Shown one piece after another: positions 1 through 10,407 of a stretch of DNA of 64,000 nucleotides. A program made the position numbers and the translations under genes. The DNA is from Ceratopteris richardii (taxonomy: Eukaryota; Streptophyta; Polypodiopsida; Polypodiales; Pteridaceae). Position 1 is the stretch's first letter. The number at the start of each line of letters is the position of its first letter. The notes beneath the pieces were generated by a model. It worked only from the letters and a program-made list of their open reading frames with translations, was not told the DNA's origin and ran no database searches. The DNA lies in the NCBI GenBank assembly GCA_020310875.1, contig CM035413.1, positions 186,559,855-186,623,854 of the forward strand, written 5' to 3'.

Positions 1-712
1 CAATGAAGTGGAGCCTATCCTCTTATGTGTTAAATTCGGTTGAACTGTCATGGTGAGAGGATCGTGCAGACCGCCTTTGACTAGTACAATGCTTAGCATG
101 ATGTATCGCAACATTCATGTACATGTATTTCATTGCAACATCTTTTAATTCATGTCTCTTGCCTCTTCTCTCTTTCTCTCTTATGTGTTTTTACATGTCT
201 CCTTCTATATCTTTCTATGTATGAGAAGGCTCCGCAGTCTTGCGTTGAACCACTGAGGATGATCCATTGAGATTGAGAGAATAATTTTCTATTCATTCAT
301 AACCCACATGCATTCATACCACCCACAAACACCCACGCATATGTTTCAATTTTGAAAGTGTATAAGAAGCTCCATTCTTGGACCATTCTTCCTTTCGAAA
401 TTGATTCATGTGTGTGGTTTTCTTTTTTTTCTCATCATGCATACATCCACAGGCACCCATGCATATGAATTAAATTTCAAAAGTGTATAAGAAGCACCAT
501 TTTTTGGACCATTCTTCCTTTCCCAATTGATTCATGTGAATGGTTTTCTTTTGACCTTGTCATTTATGTTCATGTGTTTATCTTGCATTCATATGTTCCC
601 CTTTCGATAATCAAATCATGACATCTCTCCTCCCCATATCCAACTTCATCTTCAACTTCACATTTTTATCACATAAACCTTCCAGCACTCACTAGCTTCA
701 TACACTCTACGT
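1..712. other. non-coding stretch upstream of LINE remnant
   Basis: No open frame of note. The stretch is T/C-rich (Cys/Leu-type CTCTT runs near 160-190) and carries a two-copy direct repeat described separately. Its place directly upstream of LINE-like coding remnants suggests a LINE 5' untranslated/promoter region; this is inference from position only. Confidence 0.3.
324..556. repeat. two-copy tandem direct repeat, period about 124 bp
   Basis: Two adjacent units start near 331 and 455. Each runs through CACCCAYGCATATG, then a stretch containing AAGTGTATAAGAAGC, GGACCATTCTTCCTTTC and ATTGATTCATGTG, and ends near GGTTTTCTTTT. The copies differ at scattered positions, so the duplication is not recent. 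Tandem units of this size are common in LINE 5' UTRs and could be promoter modules; that role is inferred. Confidence 0.6.
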
Positions 713-1102
713 ATGGCAAGACAAGACCCGATCCATCTGGATTCCGATCACCTCCACACCCAGATTGTTGAAAAAACTCCTAACAGTAAAGAAGAAGGGG
801 GTTGGACTCATGAGCAAAAAAAAATCCCTAACTATGTGGTGAATCCTAATGAAAAATCCTCTCCTACAAGTAGTAATGGTCGGGTGAAAGATCTGGACAA
901 TGTTTTCTTGTAGGAATCAAACAAATTTGATCAGAATGTGATAAAAGAGTTGACTCAAATGGATGAACCTGAGAAAGATTTTGAAGTGGACAATACAAAG
1001 GAGCTCAATTCTTCAATGCATACTAGCCTGAAGGTAAAAAGAAAAGAACCCTTGAGGGTGTCAGCTTCTATGTCCAAACCCACTAAAAACTATAGAAAAT
1101 AA
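713..1102 (+). pseudogene. possible LINE ORF1 remnant (lysine/serine-rich)
   Basis: One frame stays open from an ATG at 713 to a TAA at 1,100-1,102 except for a single in-frame TAG at 911-913, giving about 130 codons. The product is hydrophilic, rich in Lys, Glu, Ser and Asn, with a basic end (KVKRKEP, KPTKNYRK) that would suit a nucleic-acid-binding protein. No zinc knuckle or RRM is visible, and it is short for an L1 ORF1. The link to the LINE rests on its place about 430 bp upstream of an L1-type endonuclease frame on the same strand. It could equally be a chance remnant of another repeat. Confidence 0.3.
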
Positions 1103-1529
1103 TGGGTATCACCTAGTATTATTATTATCTCATGATTGTAATAATTTTTTTCAATTCTAGTATGTTTGAAACCTTTCCGATGCAGAAGATGATTATGCAG
1201 AGACTTCTGAGGAGGATTCCTCATGACAGGATCTATTCCTTTGTCCTTAACTAGAACAAATTTCAGAGTAGTGAACTGCTTTATTAGTATTATGATATGA
1301 TGATGCTATATGAGATGTGTGTCAGGAAAGTGGTTGTCTGTTACTATTTTTCACACAATAGGGTATGGGAATATCATGTTGCCTATAGGTATAGGAGACT
1401 TAACTAAGATTCCCATAAGAAAGATGTGGAAGTTCCTAAGACGTGAAGATTCTTGCAACAAATGTGTGATCTCTTCTAGTTTGTCGGGTGTTGTTTTCTC
1501 TTCTGATTGTATTCCTAATGAATCAAATT

Positions 1530-2340
1530 ATGTTAATGTCCCTTAACATCAAAGTTCTGATTGATCCCACCAAAGGTTAAGTATGCAACATGTGGATGAA
1601 AGATGTGAGTCTCTATCCAGATTTTATTTTTTTATAGGAAATTTAAACTAAAGAGTTCAACCTCATCATGAACCTTGGCATTTTGTCTTCCTCTCATTCG
1701 TGGTACTACACTGACCATGATTATGGTAAAGGTGGGGTTGTGATTGGTGTCCATGCTGGTGTGGCTCATCTAGTTGAAAAATTTTTCTTTAGTCCCACTC
1801 ATCAGTGGATTGGGGTCAAGTGTATGATTCCCTTGAACATGATTTTTGTTAGTGTGTATGCTGCTAATAACATTCTTGAAAGAACTAAGTGCTAGGAAGA
1901 GTTTATTGATGTTAATTTGCTTATTATGGGAGACTTCAACATGGTTACTGAAGCTAAAGATAGGATTGGGAATAGGAATAATGTTATTTCTAGCAAAGAG
2001 AAGCACGCCTGGTTCAATTTTATTAATCACAAGAATCTTTTGGATTTCACGCACCACACTAGTATGACCTAGACTAATAGAAGCAAGGACCAAATTTTGG
2101 CTGCTAGATTAGATAGAGGTTACTTGAAAGCTGATAGAATACATGGCTACTAGCAGATTAAGAGTGAATGTGACTTATCATTTACACTTTCTAATCATGG
2201 TTTTGTAATTAGTCACTTGCTCAAGATTGACCCTAGCTCTAGGGCTAGCTGGCCTCACTTGGACACTTCTCTGATCAAAATCCATAGTGTGATCATCAAG
2301 AGCAAATGTATTTTCACTCATTAATTCAATACCATTGCTT
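1530..2340 (+). pseudogene. L1-type LINE ORF2, endonuclease domain remnant
   Basis: A single frame from the ATG at 1,530 reads as the N-terminal apurinic-like endonuclease of a plant L1 LINE: SLNIKVLIDPTKG, then a PDFIFL block where the family has its LQE(T/I)K motif, KGGVVIGVHAG, QWIGVKCMIP, LLIMGDFNMV (the family's GDFN signature, near 1,925), LLDFTHH and a C-terminal LSNHGFVISHLL block corresponding to the SDH motif. At least seven in-frame stops interrupt it, the first at 1,578-1,580 and another at 1,893-1,895, and the Gln/Lys of the LQEIK motif are themselves replaced by stops. The reverse transcriptase part is not seen downstream, so the copy is 3'-truncated as well as decayed. It is non-functional and old. 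Confidence 0.75.
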
Positions 2341-2754
2341 CCCCCTTGTGGCTTAGGAGAATTCTATTAGAGAAGTGTAGAAGCTCTTCACCCACTATTT
2401 AATATGCTTCTCCTTGTTTCCAAGCCAAAGACCATTGTGGACAATCAACCATTGAAGGTATGAGTGTTTGATTTCCACAAGAAAGGACCAGATGCATTGG
2501 AATCTATACCTCCATTGTTGAGGGCTCCATTGGACTTGCCATCTCTTATTCAGCTTGTTGAGAACTTTAAGGATGGAGCCTTTCTTAATTTTTAACTGCT
2601 TCAATATGTCCCTAATGTAATAAACTAAGTCTAGGAATTAAGGGTCTGATTGGTTCAGATATAATGAAATCGGACATTGTTTGGTCACTCATAGGTTTGG
2701 CAAAAGATTTAGAGATTAGACGTAAGCATAAGTTCATGTGGTCTCTTAAATAAG
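2341..2754. other. unassigned stretch after the LINE remnant
   Basis: No convincing coding frame or repeat boundary was recognised. A short open piece around 2,640-2,750 (reading SDIMKSDIVWSLIGLAKDLE) might be further LINE or gag debris, but nothing ties it to a family. Confidence 0.3.
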
Positions 2755-2840
2755 TGATCCACTTAGCCTAGTGGTTAAGTCTCAAGGTTCTGAAAGAAGA
2801 GGTCTTGGGTTCAACCCCCATGGGGAGCATGGGGAGAGAT
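2755..2840 (+). repeat. tRNA-derived SINE head
   Basis: Two RNA polymerase III internal promoter boxes occur in the right order and spacing: an A-box-like TTAGCCTAGTGGTTAAG at 2,763-2,779 and a B-box GGTTCAACCCC at 2,808-2,818. The intervening length is tRNA-like, and the sequence between does not form a clean tRNA anticodon arm, so a SINE head is favoured over a working tRNA gene. The 3' extent of the SINE body is unclear; the repeats downstream may belong to it. Confidence 0.6.
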
Positions 2841-2861
2841 TTTTGGCCAAAGAGCCTTCTC

Positions 2862-2889
2862 ACTCAAGTTAACATGAGTTAACTTGAGT
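2862..2889. repeat. perfect 12-bp inverted repeat
   Basis: ACTCAAGTTAAC and its reverse complement GTTAACTTGAGT are separated by ATGA, a strong hairpin. A weaker related motif (CTTAACTCGAGT) follows about 12 bp later. Role unknown. Confidence 0.7.
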
Positions 2890-2925
2890 TCAGAGAGACT
2901 TAACTCGAGTGGTGAGTACACCAAC

Positions 2926-3050
2926 CACTAGTGCACTCTAGTGGAAGGTACTAAAGCAGTGGTTGAGATCACTTCAAGCACTAGTGGATTCTAGTGGAAA
3001 ATATTAAAGGAATGGTGGAGATTGCACATGCACTTGTGGACTCTAGTTAC
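2926..3050. repeat. short tandem repeat, period 52-53 bp, about 2.4 copies
   Basis: Units start near 2,926, 2,979 and 3,031 with CACTAGTG / CACTAGTG / CACTTGTG, followed by CTCTAGTGGAA- and GGTGGAGAT-like blocks. It lies just upstream of a TATA box, so it may be a promoter-proximal repeat of an old LTR or host promoter. Confidence 0.55.
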
Positions 3051-3078
3051 ATTTGTGATCCTCATTGTTTACATAGGC

Positions 3079-3086
3079 TATATATA
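3079..3086 (+). promoter_or_regulatory. TATA box candidate upstream of the Gypsy-A insertion
   Basis: TATATATA in the context GGCTATATATACAGG. It lies 144 bp upstream of the Gypsy-A insertion point. Joining the flanks at the insertion site would place it in front of the coding-like fragment at 21,938, so it may be a promoter of the pre-insertion locus. This is inference from position. Confidence 0.35.
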
Positions 3087-3229
3087 CAGGCATATGGTTG
3101 GGAGGAAAAATAGACTCATCTTTCTATGTACATCGTCATAATGCTTCCTTGGAGACCTTTGATGGTTCATCATCATCTCCATACTTAAGAAGAATTTTCT
3201 ACATTCTTTTGATTTTTGTCTTCGCATAT

Positions 3230-4272
3230 TGTTGAGCCCATAAAAGTCATGTTGGTCAAAGTCAACTAGTCAAAGTCAACTGGTAAAAGTCAATTGGTCA
3301 AAGTCAATTGGTCAAAGTCAACAAGGTCAAGGTCAAAGTCAACAGGTGCAAAGTCAAAGTGTGTAAGTGCAGGTGTCAAAGTGCACAGGTAGTGCACAAT
3401 GAATTGTCCACAAAGGGCAAATTGGAGAAAGTGGGTTGCAGGTTGCAGAGGTATTTTCTCTAATTTCCCTAAGGTTCAAAGTGTGTTTTAAAGTGTTTTG
3501 GAAGGTTCAGGTGAACCCTCCCTTATGTGCAAAAGTGAAGACTTAAAAGGAAATGTGAAGGTATGTGAAGCGGCAGCGTACGCACAGGTGAAAGTATGGC
3601 CCCCCCCATTAAAATTTTTGGTTTTAGACTAAAGTCACTACAGGACAAAACAGTGAGTCGTTGGCTGTCACTTGTGAAGACAATCTTGGGACATCAAAGT
3701 GAGCACCAAGATACCATTGCAGTTAGGAGCGTACGAGATCGACACACTCAAATCAAGGCAAGGGCCATTCTTGGACCAATCTTAGAGTAAGCAAGAGAGC
3801 ATAGTCTAAGGAAGCAAGAGAGAGAAGTGTAGGAGTCACCAGTGTGCGACGCAAAGAAGTGGAAGTGAAGGAGTGCACACGGAGTGCCTAAGGGATTGTG
3901 CAGAGAGTGCTAAGCTAGTCCCCCCAAGTATCTCAAGGTCCCATTGCAGTGGGCGCATGCCGACAGAAGGTATTCACTCCTCCCCCCTTTGTGGAAGCTT
4001 GGTGCAAGGTGTGCACAAGGATAAACTTGAAGCAGGTGGAGGTCTGGTGCAGAGGAGGCCGGCGGCAAGAAGACTTTGGGATATTGGGTATTTTGTAATT
4101 GGGCACTCTGTGGGATTGTGCACAGAGGTATTGGCTTGTCTTGTACTTCAAACATTGTAATTGTCTTACTGTAATCAATCGGCAGAAGCTTCCAGGTGTA
4201 TTTTCTCTTCTTGTTTCTTCCCTTTTCTCCTACAAACCCTCAAACTCCTTCTTGTCTAAGAAACCACCAACA
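3230..4272 (+). repeat. Gypsy-A 5' LTR
   Basis: 1,043 bp, TGTTGAGCCC...CCACCAACA. It opens with about 13 copies of GTCAA preceded by A or G (see the W-box array), has the near-palindrome GGTTCAGGTGAACC in its middle, and ends in a T/C-rich stretch. No clear TATA box was found. It matches 20,817-21,858 almost throughout; the densest differences lie in the GTCAA array. Confidence 0.95.
3252..3370 (-). promoter_or_regulatory. W-box-like array at the start of the Gypsy-A LTR
   Basis: Within about 105 bp there are 13 GGTCAA/AGTCAA words, which read TTGACC/TTGACT on the minus strand. TTGACY is the core W-box bound by plant WRKY factors (established knowledge). The array lies in the U3-like start of the LTR, where enhancers act. 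The 3' LTR (20,838-20,960) has a similar, slightly rearranged array. Actual WRKY control is inferred. Confidence 0.55.
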
Positions 4273-4277
4273 AAATT

Positions 4278-4294
4278 TGGCACGCAGGGTGGGA
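4278..4294 (+). other. Gypsy-A primer-binding site
   Basis: TGGCACGCAGGGTGGGA begins 5 bp after the LTR end. Gypsy-A2 has TGGCATGCCCGGTGGGA at the same place. Both resemble the TTGGCRCGCC..GTGGGA class of plant gypsy primer sites. The tRNA matched was not identified. Confidence 0.65.
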
Positions 4295-4420
4295 CATCCA
4301 AGGAGATTTGAGCTTAGGAGAAACCAAGTGCAAAGCATAGAAGAGACCAAGTGTCGACAGAACCACAGTGCTACTTCATCAAACAAAAGGTAAAGATTCT
4401 TATCAAGTGTCTCATATTCA

Positions 4421-5750
4421 GTGGGCTATGAGCTGCTCATGACCGCAACCCGGTCCCAAGTATTGAGGGTCACTTGCAAGCAGACAAGAAGGAAGGTTGT
4501 TAGAAGGTCCCCCAGTCCACTATCTTCAACATCATTAGTCAAGAGCATGGCGGGTCAGGTAGACTTGGAAACTTTACTCTCTAGATTAAATATAAAGTTT
4601 CCTTCTTTCAAAGGCCTAGCTCAGGAGGATCCAGATGAACACATTAGAAGGTTTTTGGCACTATGTAAGACTAGAGGTCTAATGGGTAGGGAGGATGCCT
4701 TTCTGATTCTCTTCCCTGCCACATTAGAGGGATTAGCTGATAAGTGGTTCAGCAAGTTTGCTGAAAACCATTTTACCACTTGGGATGTGATGAAAGATGC
4801 TTTTAAAAATCAGTTCCAGCATGGCAACACTGCGGAGATTATCATAGAAGAGCTAGAAAATTTAAGATTAGGTCCAGGAGAAAAGTTCCCAGAGTTTGTG
4901 ACTCGGGCCAAAGCACTAATGGCTAAATTGCCAGATCCACCACACGATTTTTTTGTCAAGAAATGGTTGGCTAAGCCCCTACCAGTGGCCACCCAATGCA
5001 AAATAAAGGAATTAGTGCTACCTACAGCCTCCATAGAGGAGTTCATCAGCACAGCCACACGCTTGGAGCAGATAAGGTACCAGTATGGAGAAACCTCTTC
5101 CCAACCAACATATGGTACAAAAATGGAGGATCCAGTGATACAGCTAAGGAAAGAGCTGGAGGGCTTAAAAAGAAATAAGCCCTACAAAGAGGAAGAGAAT
5201 GTTGTTGCTCAGTTGAGAAGGGAGATTGAAGCACTAAAGCTCCAAAAGGAGGAGGAGGCCCATGCAGAGGAATTGTCTCAGCTGCGACAGGAGTTGCACG
5301 AGCTCAAAGGAGGTGGCATCAAGAGTGGACTTTGGTGTTCCATGTGCAGCAAGCAAGGTCACATAGTAAGTGAATGTCCTCTCTTAAGTGTGACTTGTCA
5401 ATTATGCAGGAAGGTTGGCCATGAGGCCCATGAATGCCAATCAAGAGGAATGCCTGCAACGACATACTGGACACAAGGAGGACCCCCAACACCAGCAAAT
5501 GTGATGGCTGCTGCACCAAATCAAGGTAACAACTATAATCCTAGATAGAGGAATAACTTTGGAAATGTGCCTAGGAGGCCAATCATCTGTTTCAGATGTG
5601 GAGAATGTGGGCACTATCAAAGTAGGTGCACCCTACCAGAAAATGCCCCTCCTTGCAGGAACTGCCCTGATGCAAGAGACCATTATACAAATTGTTGTCC
5701 TAAGAATCAAGCCTCTTCCTCCGGGCCCCATATTCAAATGATTTCTGTGC
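4421..5750 (+). pseudogene. Gypsy-A gag: capsid-type domain and CCHC nucleocapsid modules
   Basis: Gag would form the particle and package element RNA. An inner Met near 4,548 (MAGQVDLETLLSRL) precedes the retrotransposon gag domain (FPSFKGLAQEDPDEHIRRFL, then WFSKFAENHFTTWDVMKDAF), a Lys/Glu-rich coiled-coil stretch (about 5,120-5,310) and CCHC modules: CSMCSKQGHIVSEC (5,336), CQLCRKVGHEAHEC (5,396), CFRCGECGHYQSRC (5,588) and a variant CRNCPDARDHYTNC (5,654). Four modules in two pairs is more than the one or two usual for gypsy gag. The region is part of a broken gag-pol and serves as a fossil; the start could be 4,421 or the inner Met. Confidence 0.85.
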
Positions 5751-6229
5751 ATAAGCAAGAAGTGTGTGATCCAATCAATGAGCCATCTCCATCTACCAGG
5801 GTGGTGCAATTAGAAGAAATAGAATCTTTGACTGTGCAGACTAGAAGCAACGGGAAGGCTCAAGCAGACATAGGACAAGAATCAAAGATTAAGGAAGGGA
5901 ATCAAAATAGAGAAACATCTGAAGATAAAGTCAACACAGGTGCAGATTCAAGTCAAAAAGGAGATCTCATATGCACCAGTGATGCCATTGGGCATGCCTT
6001 CAACAGGGCTCATGAGGAGTTTGATAAGTCAACTGGAGCCCATGCTCTCAAGGAATCAGAGGCTTCAAAACTACTCAAGTCCATGAAAAAGGAGGTTAGT
6101 ATTTTTTATTTAATAAAGATGAATGGGAAATTCAGGTCAGAGTTATTGCAGATAATCGATGAAGCTTCCACTACAAATTTGGTGGCAAAGACGGCTGTTT
6201 CACATAAAGGAAAAATTGTAGGGGAAGCA

Positions 6230-6720
6230 CCCCTTACAGATTATAAAAGTCCTCGGCTTACAGTATCTATCAAGGGTCATGAATTTCAAGGAGTTATTGT
6301 GGATGGTGGTTCTGGCATTAACTTGATGCCTGAACATACAATGGAAAAGATTGGACTCCACCCTTCAAGGCCTGCAAATTTCACTGTTACTTTGGCAGAT
6401 TAGAGCAAAGTAAGGCCCTTGGGAGTGATCCCAAAAGTTCCACTTGAAGTACAAGGTAATCTATTCATTCTGGATTTTGTGGTTTTAAGATTGCCCCAAG
6501 TTGAAGGAGGATTTCCTCTCTTAATTGGACGACCATGGCTGAGGCATGCAAGTGTCATTCATGATTGGGGCAAGGACACTATGTGGGTACAAAAGAAAGG
6601 GCAAGAGCTGACACAGATTCATTTAGAAGAGGGCCCAGATAATCAAGGAAACACTAGCAGGATGCAAATAGTTGGCATTTGCATGGAAACAGAATCGGAG
6701 GATCAACCCCAAATAGATTT
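6230..6720 (+). pseudogene. Gypsy-A aspartic protease region
   Basis: The retropepsin-type active site reads VDGGSGINLMPEH near 6,298, a DGGSG form seen in plant gypsy elements where other families have DSG/DTG. Downstream FPLLIGRPWLRHA (near 6,510) matches the conserved ILGRPWL-type block of plant gypsy proteases. It lies between gag and RT as expected, preceded by a Ser/Lys/Glu-rich linker. A further Glu/Asp-rich linker of about 170 codons leads to RT. Part of a broken polyprotein. Confidence 0.8.
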
Positions 6721-7297
6721 CGAGGAAGAAGAGGATATTCTAAATTGGCTCCAAGTAGGCAACTCTTCCTCTTGTTTTGGATTTTTTCTTAATAAGTCTT
6801 GCACGACTGAAGGTTATGATGAAGATAAGGAAAAAGTCCAGGTTGATGGATTGGGAGAGCCCATCACAGACCACAGAAGGGGCAGGAAGACACCCCTCAA
6901 ATACAACTTGGAGGAGGATATGACAACCACCGATAAAGAGGTTACTAAAGCTAAAGGCAAGGTAAAAAATTCTAGTGAAGAATGTTCTTTCCCAATTCAA
7001 GAAATCCCTGCAGGATGGATGCAGGACAAGGAGGAACACATTGAAGTCCAAAATACACCTGCTTATGAGGCAATGCACGAAAAGCTAGTAGAAGAAGACA
7101 AGGAAGAAGATGCACACGAAGATAATATGGTAGAGAGAAATCCTGTCCAAGAAATACAATTAGGCACTCAAGAAAATAATCGGCCAGTTTTGGTGGCCAC
7201 TTGGTTGTGGAGCCACCCAAGGCTCCTTGAAAAGGTAAAATCATTCTTGACCTAGTATATAGATGTTTTTGCCTGGCATTATAAAGACTTAGAAGGA

Positions 7298-8600
7298 GTG
7301 CCTGCAACTTATGGAGAGCACAGAATCCCTCTGGTTGATGGAGCCAAACCCATAAGAGGAAAGAGTTATAGACTTAATCCAAAATATGCTGAAGCTGTCT
7401 ATGTGGAAATCCAGAAGATGGAGGATGCAGGAATCATCATTCCTGTAGAACACTCAGAGTGGCTCTCACCTATGGTTATAGTACCAAAGAAGAATACTAA
7501 TAAAATCATAATTTGTGTTGACTTTAGAGCACTCAACAAGGTGACCATTCCAGATGGTTTCCCAATGCCTTTTGCAGAACAGGTCATTGAAGAAGTGGTT
7601 GGGCATGCATTATATAGCTTTATGGATGGATTTAGTTGCTATAATCAAATATCAATACACCCAGAGGATCGTGAAAAGACTGCTTTTATCACACCTTGGG
7701 GAACATATGTGTATGTAAAAATGCCATTTGGGCTCAGAAATGCTCCAGCCACCTTTAACAGAACGGTCAACCTCATTTTTGGTCCCCTATTGCTGGAATC
7801 ACTTAGAATCTTCATGGATGACTTCTCTTCGTTTTCAGGCCCACACATAGAAACTCCTCTAGATTGTTTGGACCATCACTTGAGGCAGCTGCATAATGTT
7901 TTCAAGAGATGCAGGGAGACATTTCCTTGTGACAGAAGGAACTCTCTTAGGAGATGTGGTGTCGGCTAAAGGTATGGCCCCAGATCCTGACAAAATCATT
8001 TCTATATTAAAGTTGCCTAAACCTAAATCCCCTAAAGAGATTCAGAGTTTCTTGGGGCACACTGGATACCATAGAAGGTTTATAAAAATGTATGCAGAGA
8101 TAGCCAGACCTCTGGCTAGACTTACAGGTAAGGAAGTACCTTTTAAATGGGAAGAAGAGGAGGAAAAAGCATATCAAACATTACGGTCAAGGTTAGTGTC
8201 TGCTCCTATTTTGGTCACACCTGAGTGGTCAAGAATCTTTCATATACATGTAGATGCCAGTGCCTATGCAGTGGGGGCAGTTTTGACCCAACCCAGTGAA
8301 GAATTTAAAGTGGACAGACCATTTCAATATGCCAGTAGAATCTTTACCAAGGCTGAAAGGAATTACAGTACTACAGAAAGGGAAGCCCTAGCAATGGTCT
8401 TTGCTGTCCAAAAATTCCGTCATCACTTACTGGGAGTAAAATTTATTATTATAACAGATCACCAACCACTAAAATACCTACTCAACAAACCACAAGCCAC
8501 TGGTAGAATATGGAGGTGGTTATTGCTGTTCCAAGAGTTTGATATTTCTGTAGTCCATAAACCAGGTAAAGAAAATGTTATGGCGGATCACCTATCCAGA
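7298..8600 (+). pseudogene. Gypsy-A reverse transcriptase and RNase H
   Basis: RT motifs in order: SEWLSPMVIVPKK, CVDFRALNKVTIPDGFPMP, FSCYNQISIHPEDREKTAF, MPFGLRNAPATFNR and the catalytic loop as FMDD (near 7,811; YVDD in most plant gypsy). The connection domain LGHTGYHRRFI follows, then RNase H with HVDASAYAVGAVL, the Glu-bearing STTEREALAMVFAVQKFRHH, TDHQPLKYLL and PGKENVMADHLSR. The RT-RNase H-integrase order defines Ty3/gypsy. Part of a broken polyprotein, so non-functional as it stands. Confidence 0.9.
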
Positions 8601-8689
8601 ATCAATATGATGAATCAAACTAGTGGAATCAATGATGATTTTCCAGATGCTCATCTGTTTGCTGTACAAGCTCAAGGTTGGTATTATGA

Positions 8690-9983
8690 TATCAAAAATT
8701 TCATTAAAACTGGGTTGTATCCAGAAAAGGCTAGTGCTGTGCAAAAGAAGAGACTGCTAATCAAGAGTAGACCATATACCTTCATTGAAGATAAATTGTA
8801 TAGACAGGGCAAGGATGACAGGTTCAGGAAGTGTTTGGAAGAAGAAGAAGTGAGGGAAGTCCTTCACTCTGCACATGAAGGAACAGGTGGTGGGCACCTT
8901 CCAGGGCATATTATGAGCCAGAGGATACTGGATGCTGGTCTATGGTGGCCTACACTATTTAAGGATGCAGATGAATGGGGAAAGGCATGTAACATTTGCG
9001 AGAGGTGTGGACCTAAGCCAACAAAGCAGAGGCATAACCCCTTGGTTGTTTCCACTTCCTGGCAACCATTTGAGAAGTGGGGGCTAGATTTTGTAGGGCC
9101 CATCTACCCTCCCACAATTCCAAAAAGAGAAAAATATCTCTTGATAGCTACAGATTATGCGACAAAGTGAGTTGATGCTATTGCCTCTCCTAATTGCACT
9201 GCCCAAACTGTTGCTGATTTCATTTATAGTAGCATCATTTGCAGGTTTGGATGCCCACTTGAAATTTGTATAGATCAAGGTACACATTTTGTCAATAAAG
9301 TCCTGCAGGAAATTTTCAACAGGTATAGAATTCTACATAGGACCTCTTGTGCTTACTATCCAAGAGCCAATGGACATGCTGAGTCAACAAATAAGGTTTT
9401 AATCTCAATGTTAAGAAAGGAGTGTATGTTACAGCCCACTTCCTGGGGTATTGCTTATCAAGGTACCCTATGGGCATACAGGTTAGCCTACAAAGAGGCC
9501 ACAGGATATTCTCCATTCCAACTAGTCTATGGCATATTGCCCATTGAGCCCTTTGAATTTTTACATGGATCACCTAAGATAGCATTCATGCAGGGCAAGA
9601 AGGATTGTGATGTCTCTCAGAGGCTCGAAGCACTACATAAAGTGGAGGAGATTCGTCTACTAGCAACAAAACAATTGATAGAAACTCAGATGAAGAGGAA
9701 GGAGACACATGATCGACATCTGTGGAGCAACAACATTGAAGTAGGCATGTTAGTTCTTCTCCATAGACCTCATCTTCATACACAACTGAGAGGAAAATGG
9801 CTTCCACATTGGGAAGGACCTTACAGAGTCAAAACAATGCTAAATTGGGGTGCTGTGGAGTTAGAGACGCTGAAAGGAGAGGCCTTGCCACTGGTCACAT
9901 ATCAAGGCTCAAGGCCTATCATCAACACACTTGAAGAAGTATGGATCGCCTGGAAATGCAAAATCTGTCCAGGTTGTACATAG
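8690..9983 (+). pseudogene. Gypsy-A integrase
   Basis: The N-terminal HHCC finger is visible (His pair in HEGTGGGHLPGH, Cys pair in CNICERC, 8,870-9,010). The catalytic core starts at WGLDFVGPIYPP and continues with ATDYATK, a SEEKING-type block IDQGTHFVNK and the YPRANGHAEST region with the catalytic Glu. The C-terminal part ends GAVELETLKGEALPL, YQGSRPI. No chromodomain follows, which separates it from chromoviruses. Broken like the rest of pol. The same C-terminal block occurs in Gypsy-A2 at 25,390-25,560 on the minus strand. Confidence 0.88.
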
Positions 9984-10407
9984 CTCTCTCATCTCATTTT
10001 GATAAGTTTTAGTAGTTTTCTTTATCAATTTCATTCTTGTTCCTCGTGTTTTTTTTAGCAAACCTAGAACACATTTCATAACCTCTGCAAACGAAAAACT
10101 TTTGGGTATTTTTGGAAATTTTTCTCGCATTTTTAGCATTTTTCTGGCAATTTTTATTCCTTTCAGATGTCATTTTCTTGCCAAATAGGAGGAATAAATG
10201 GAGGCTCTCTGTGGTTTGATGAAGGATTTTTAGGCTAACCCTGTAGAAAATTTCATGAAAATTTTTTCAGAATTTTTTGGCCATTTTTTGGCAATTTATT
10301 TGGATTTTCCTTCATTTTTTTTCAATTTTTGGGTTATTTTTCAAAAAAAAAGCCCCCCAAGGCATTTTTTTTACTCAAAAAAAAATAAAATCCCACCACC
10401 GACCATC
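9984..10407 (+). other. AT-rich post-integrase stretch of Gypsy-A
   Basis: T-rich, with repeated ATTTTT words and no coding frame of note. It matches in order, with divergence, the post-integrase stretch of Gypsy-A2 (25,000-25,390, minus strand): both carry a GTCATTTTTCTTG-like block, a CTNNNTGTGGTTT block and a GGCCCCC-like block before their low-complexity tracts. It is a conserved non-coding part of the family. Confidence 0.6.

Noticed and set aside
2755-2840. Functional tRNA gene
   Set aside because: A- and B-boxes are present, but no clean acceptor stem or anticodon arm can be drawn; a SINE head fits better.
3873-4311. Short frames in both orientations inside the Gypsy-A LTRs (also about 21,519-22,015)
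   Set aside because: They lie within LTR sequence, disagree between the two LTR copies and have no protein motif.
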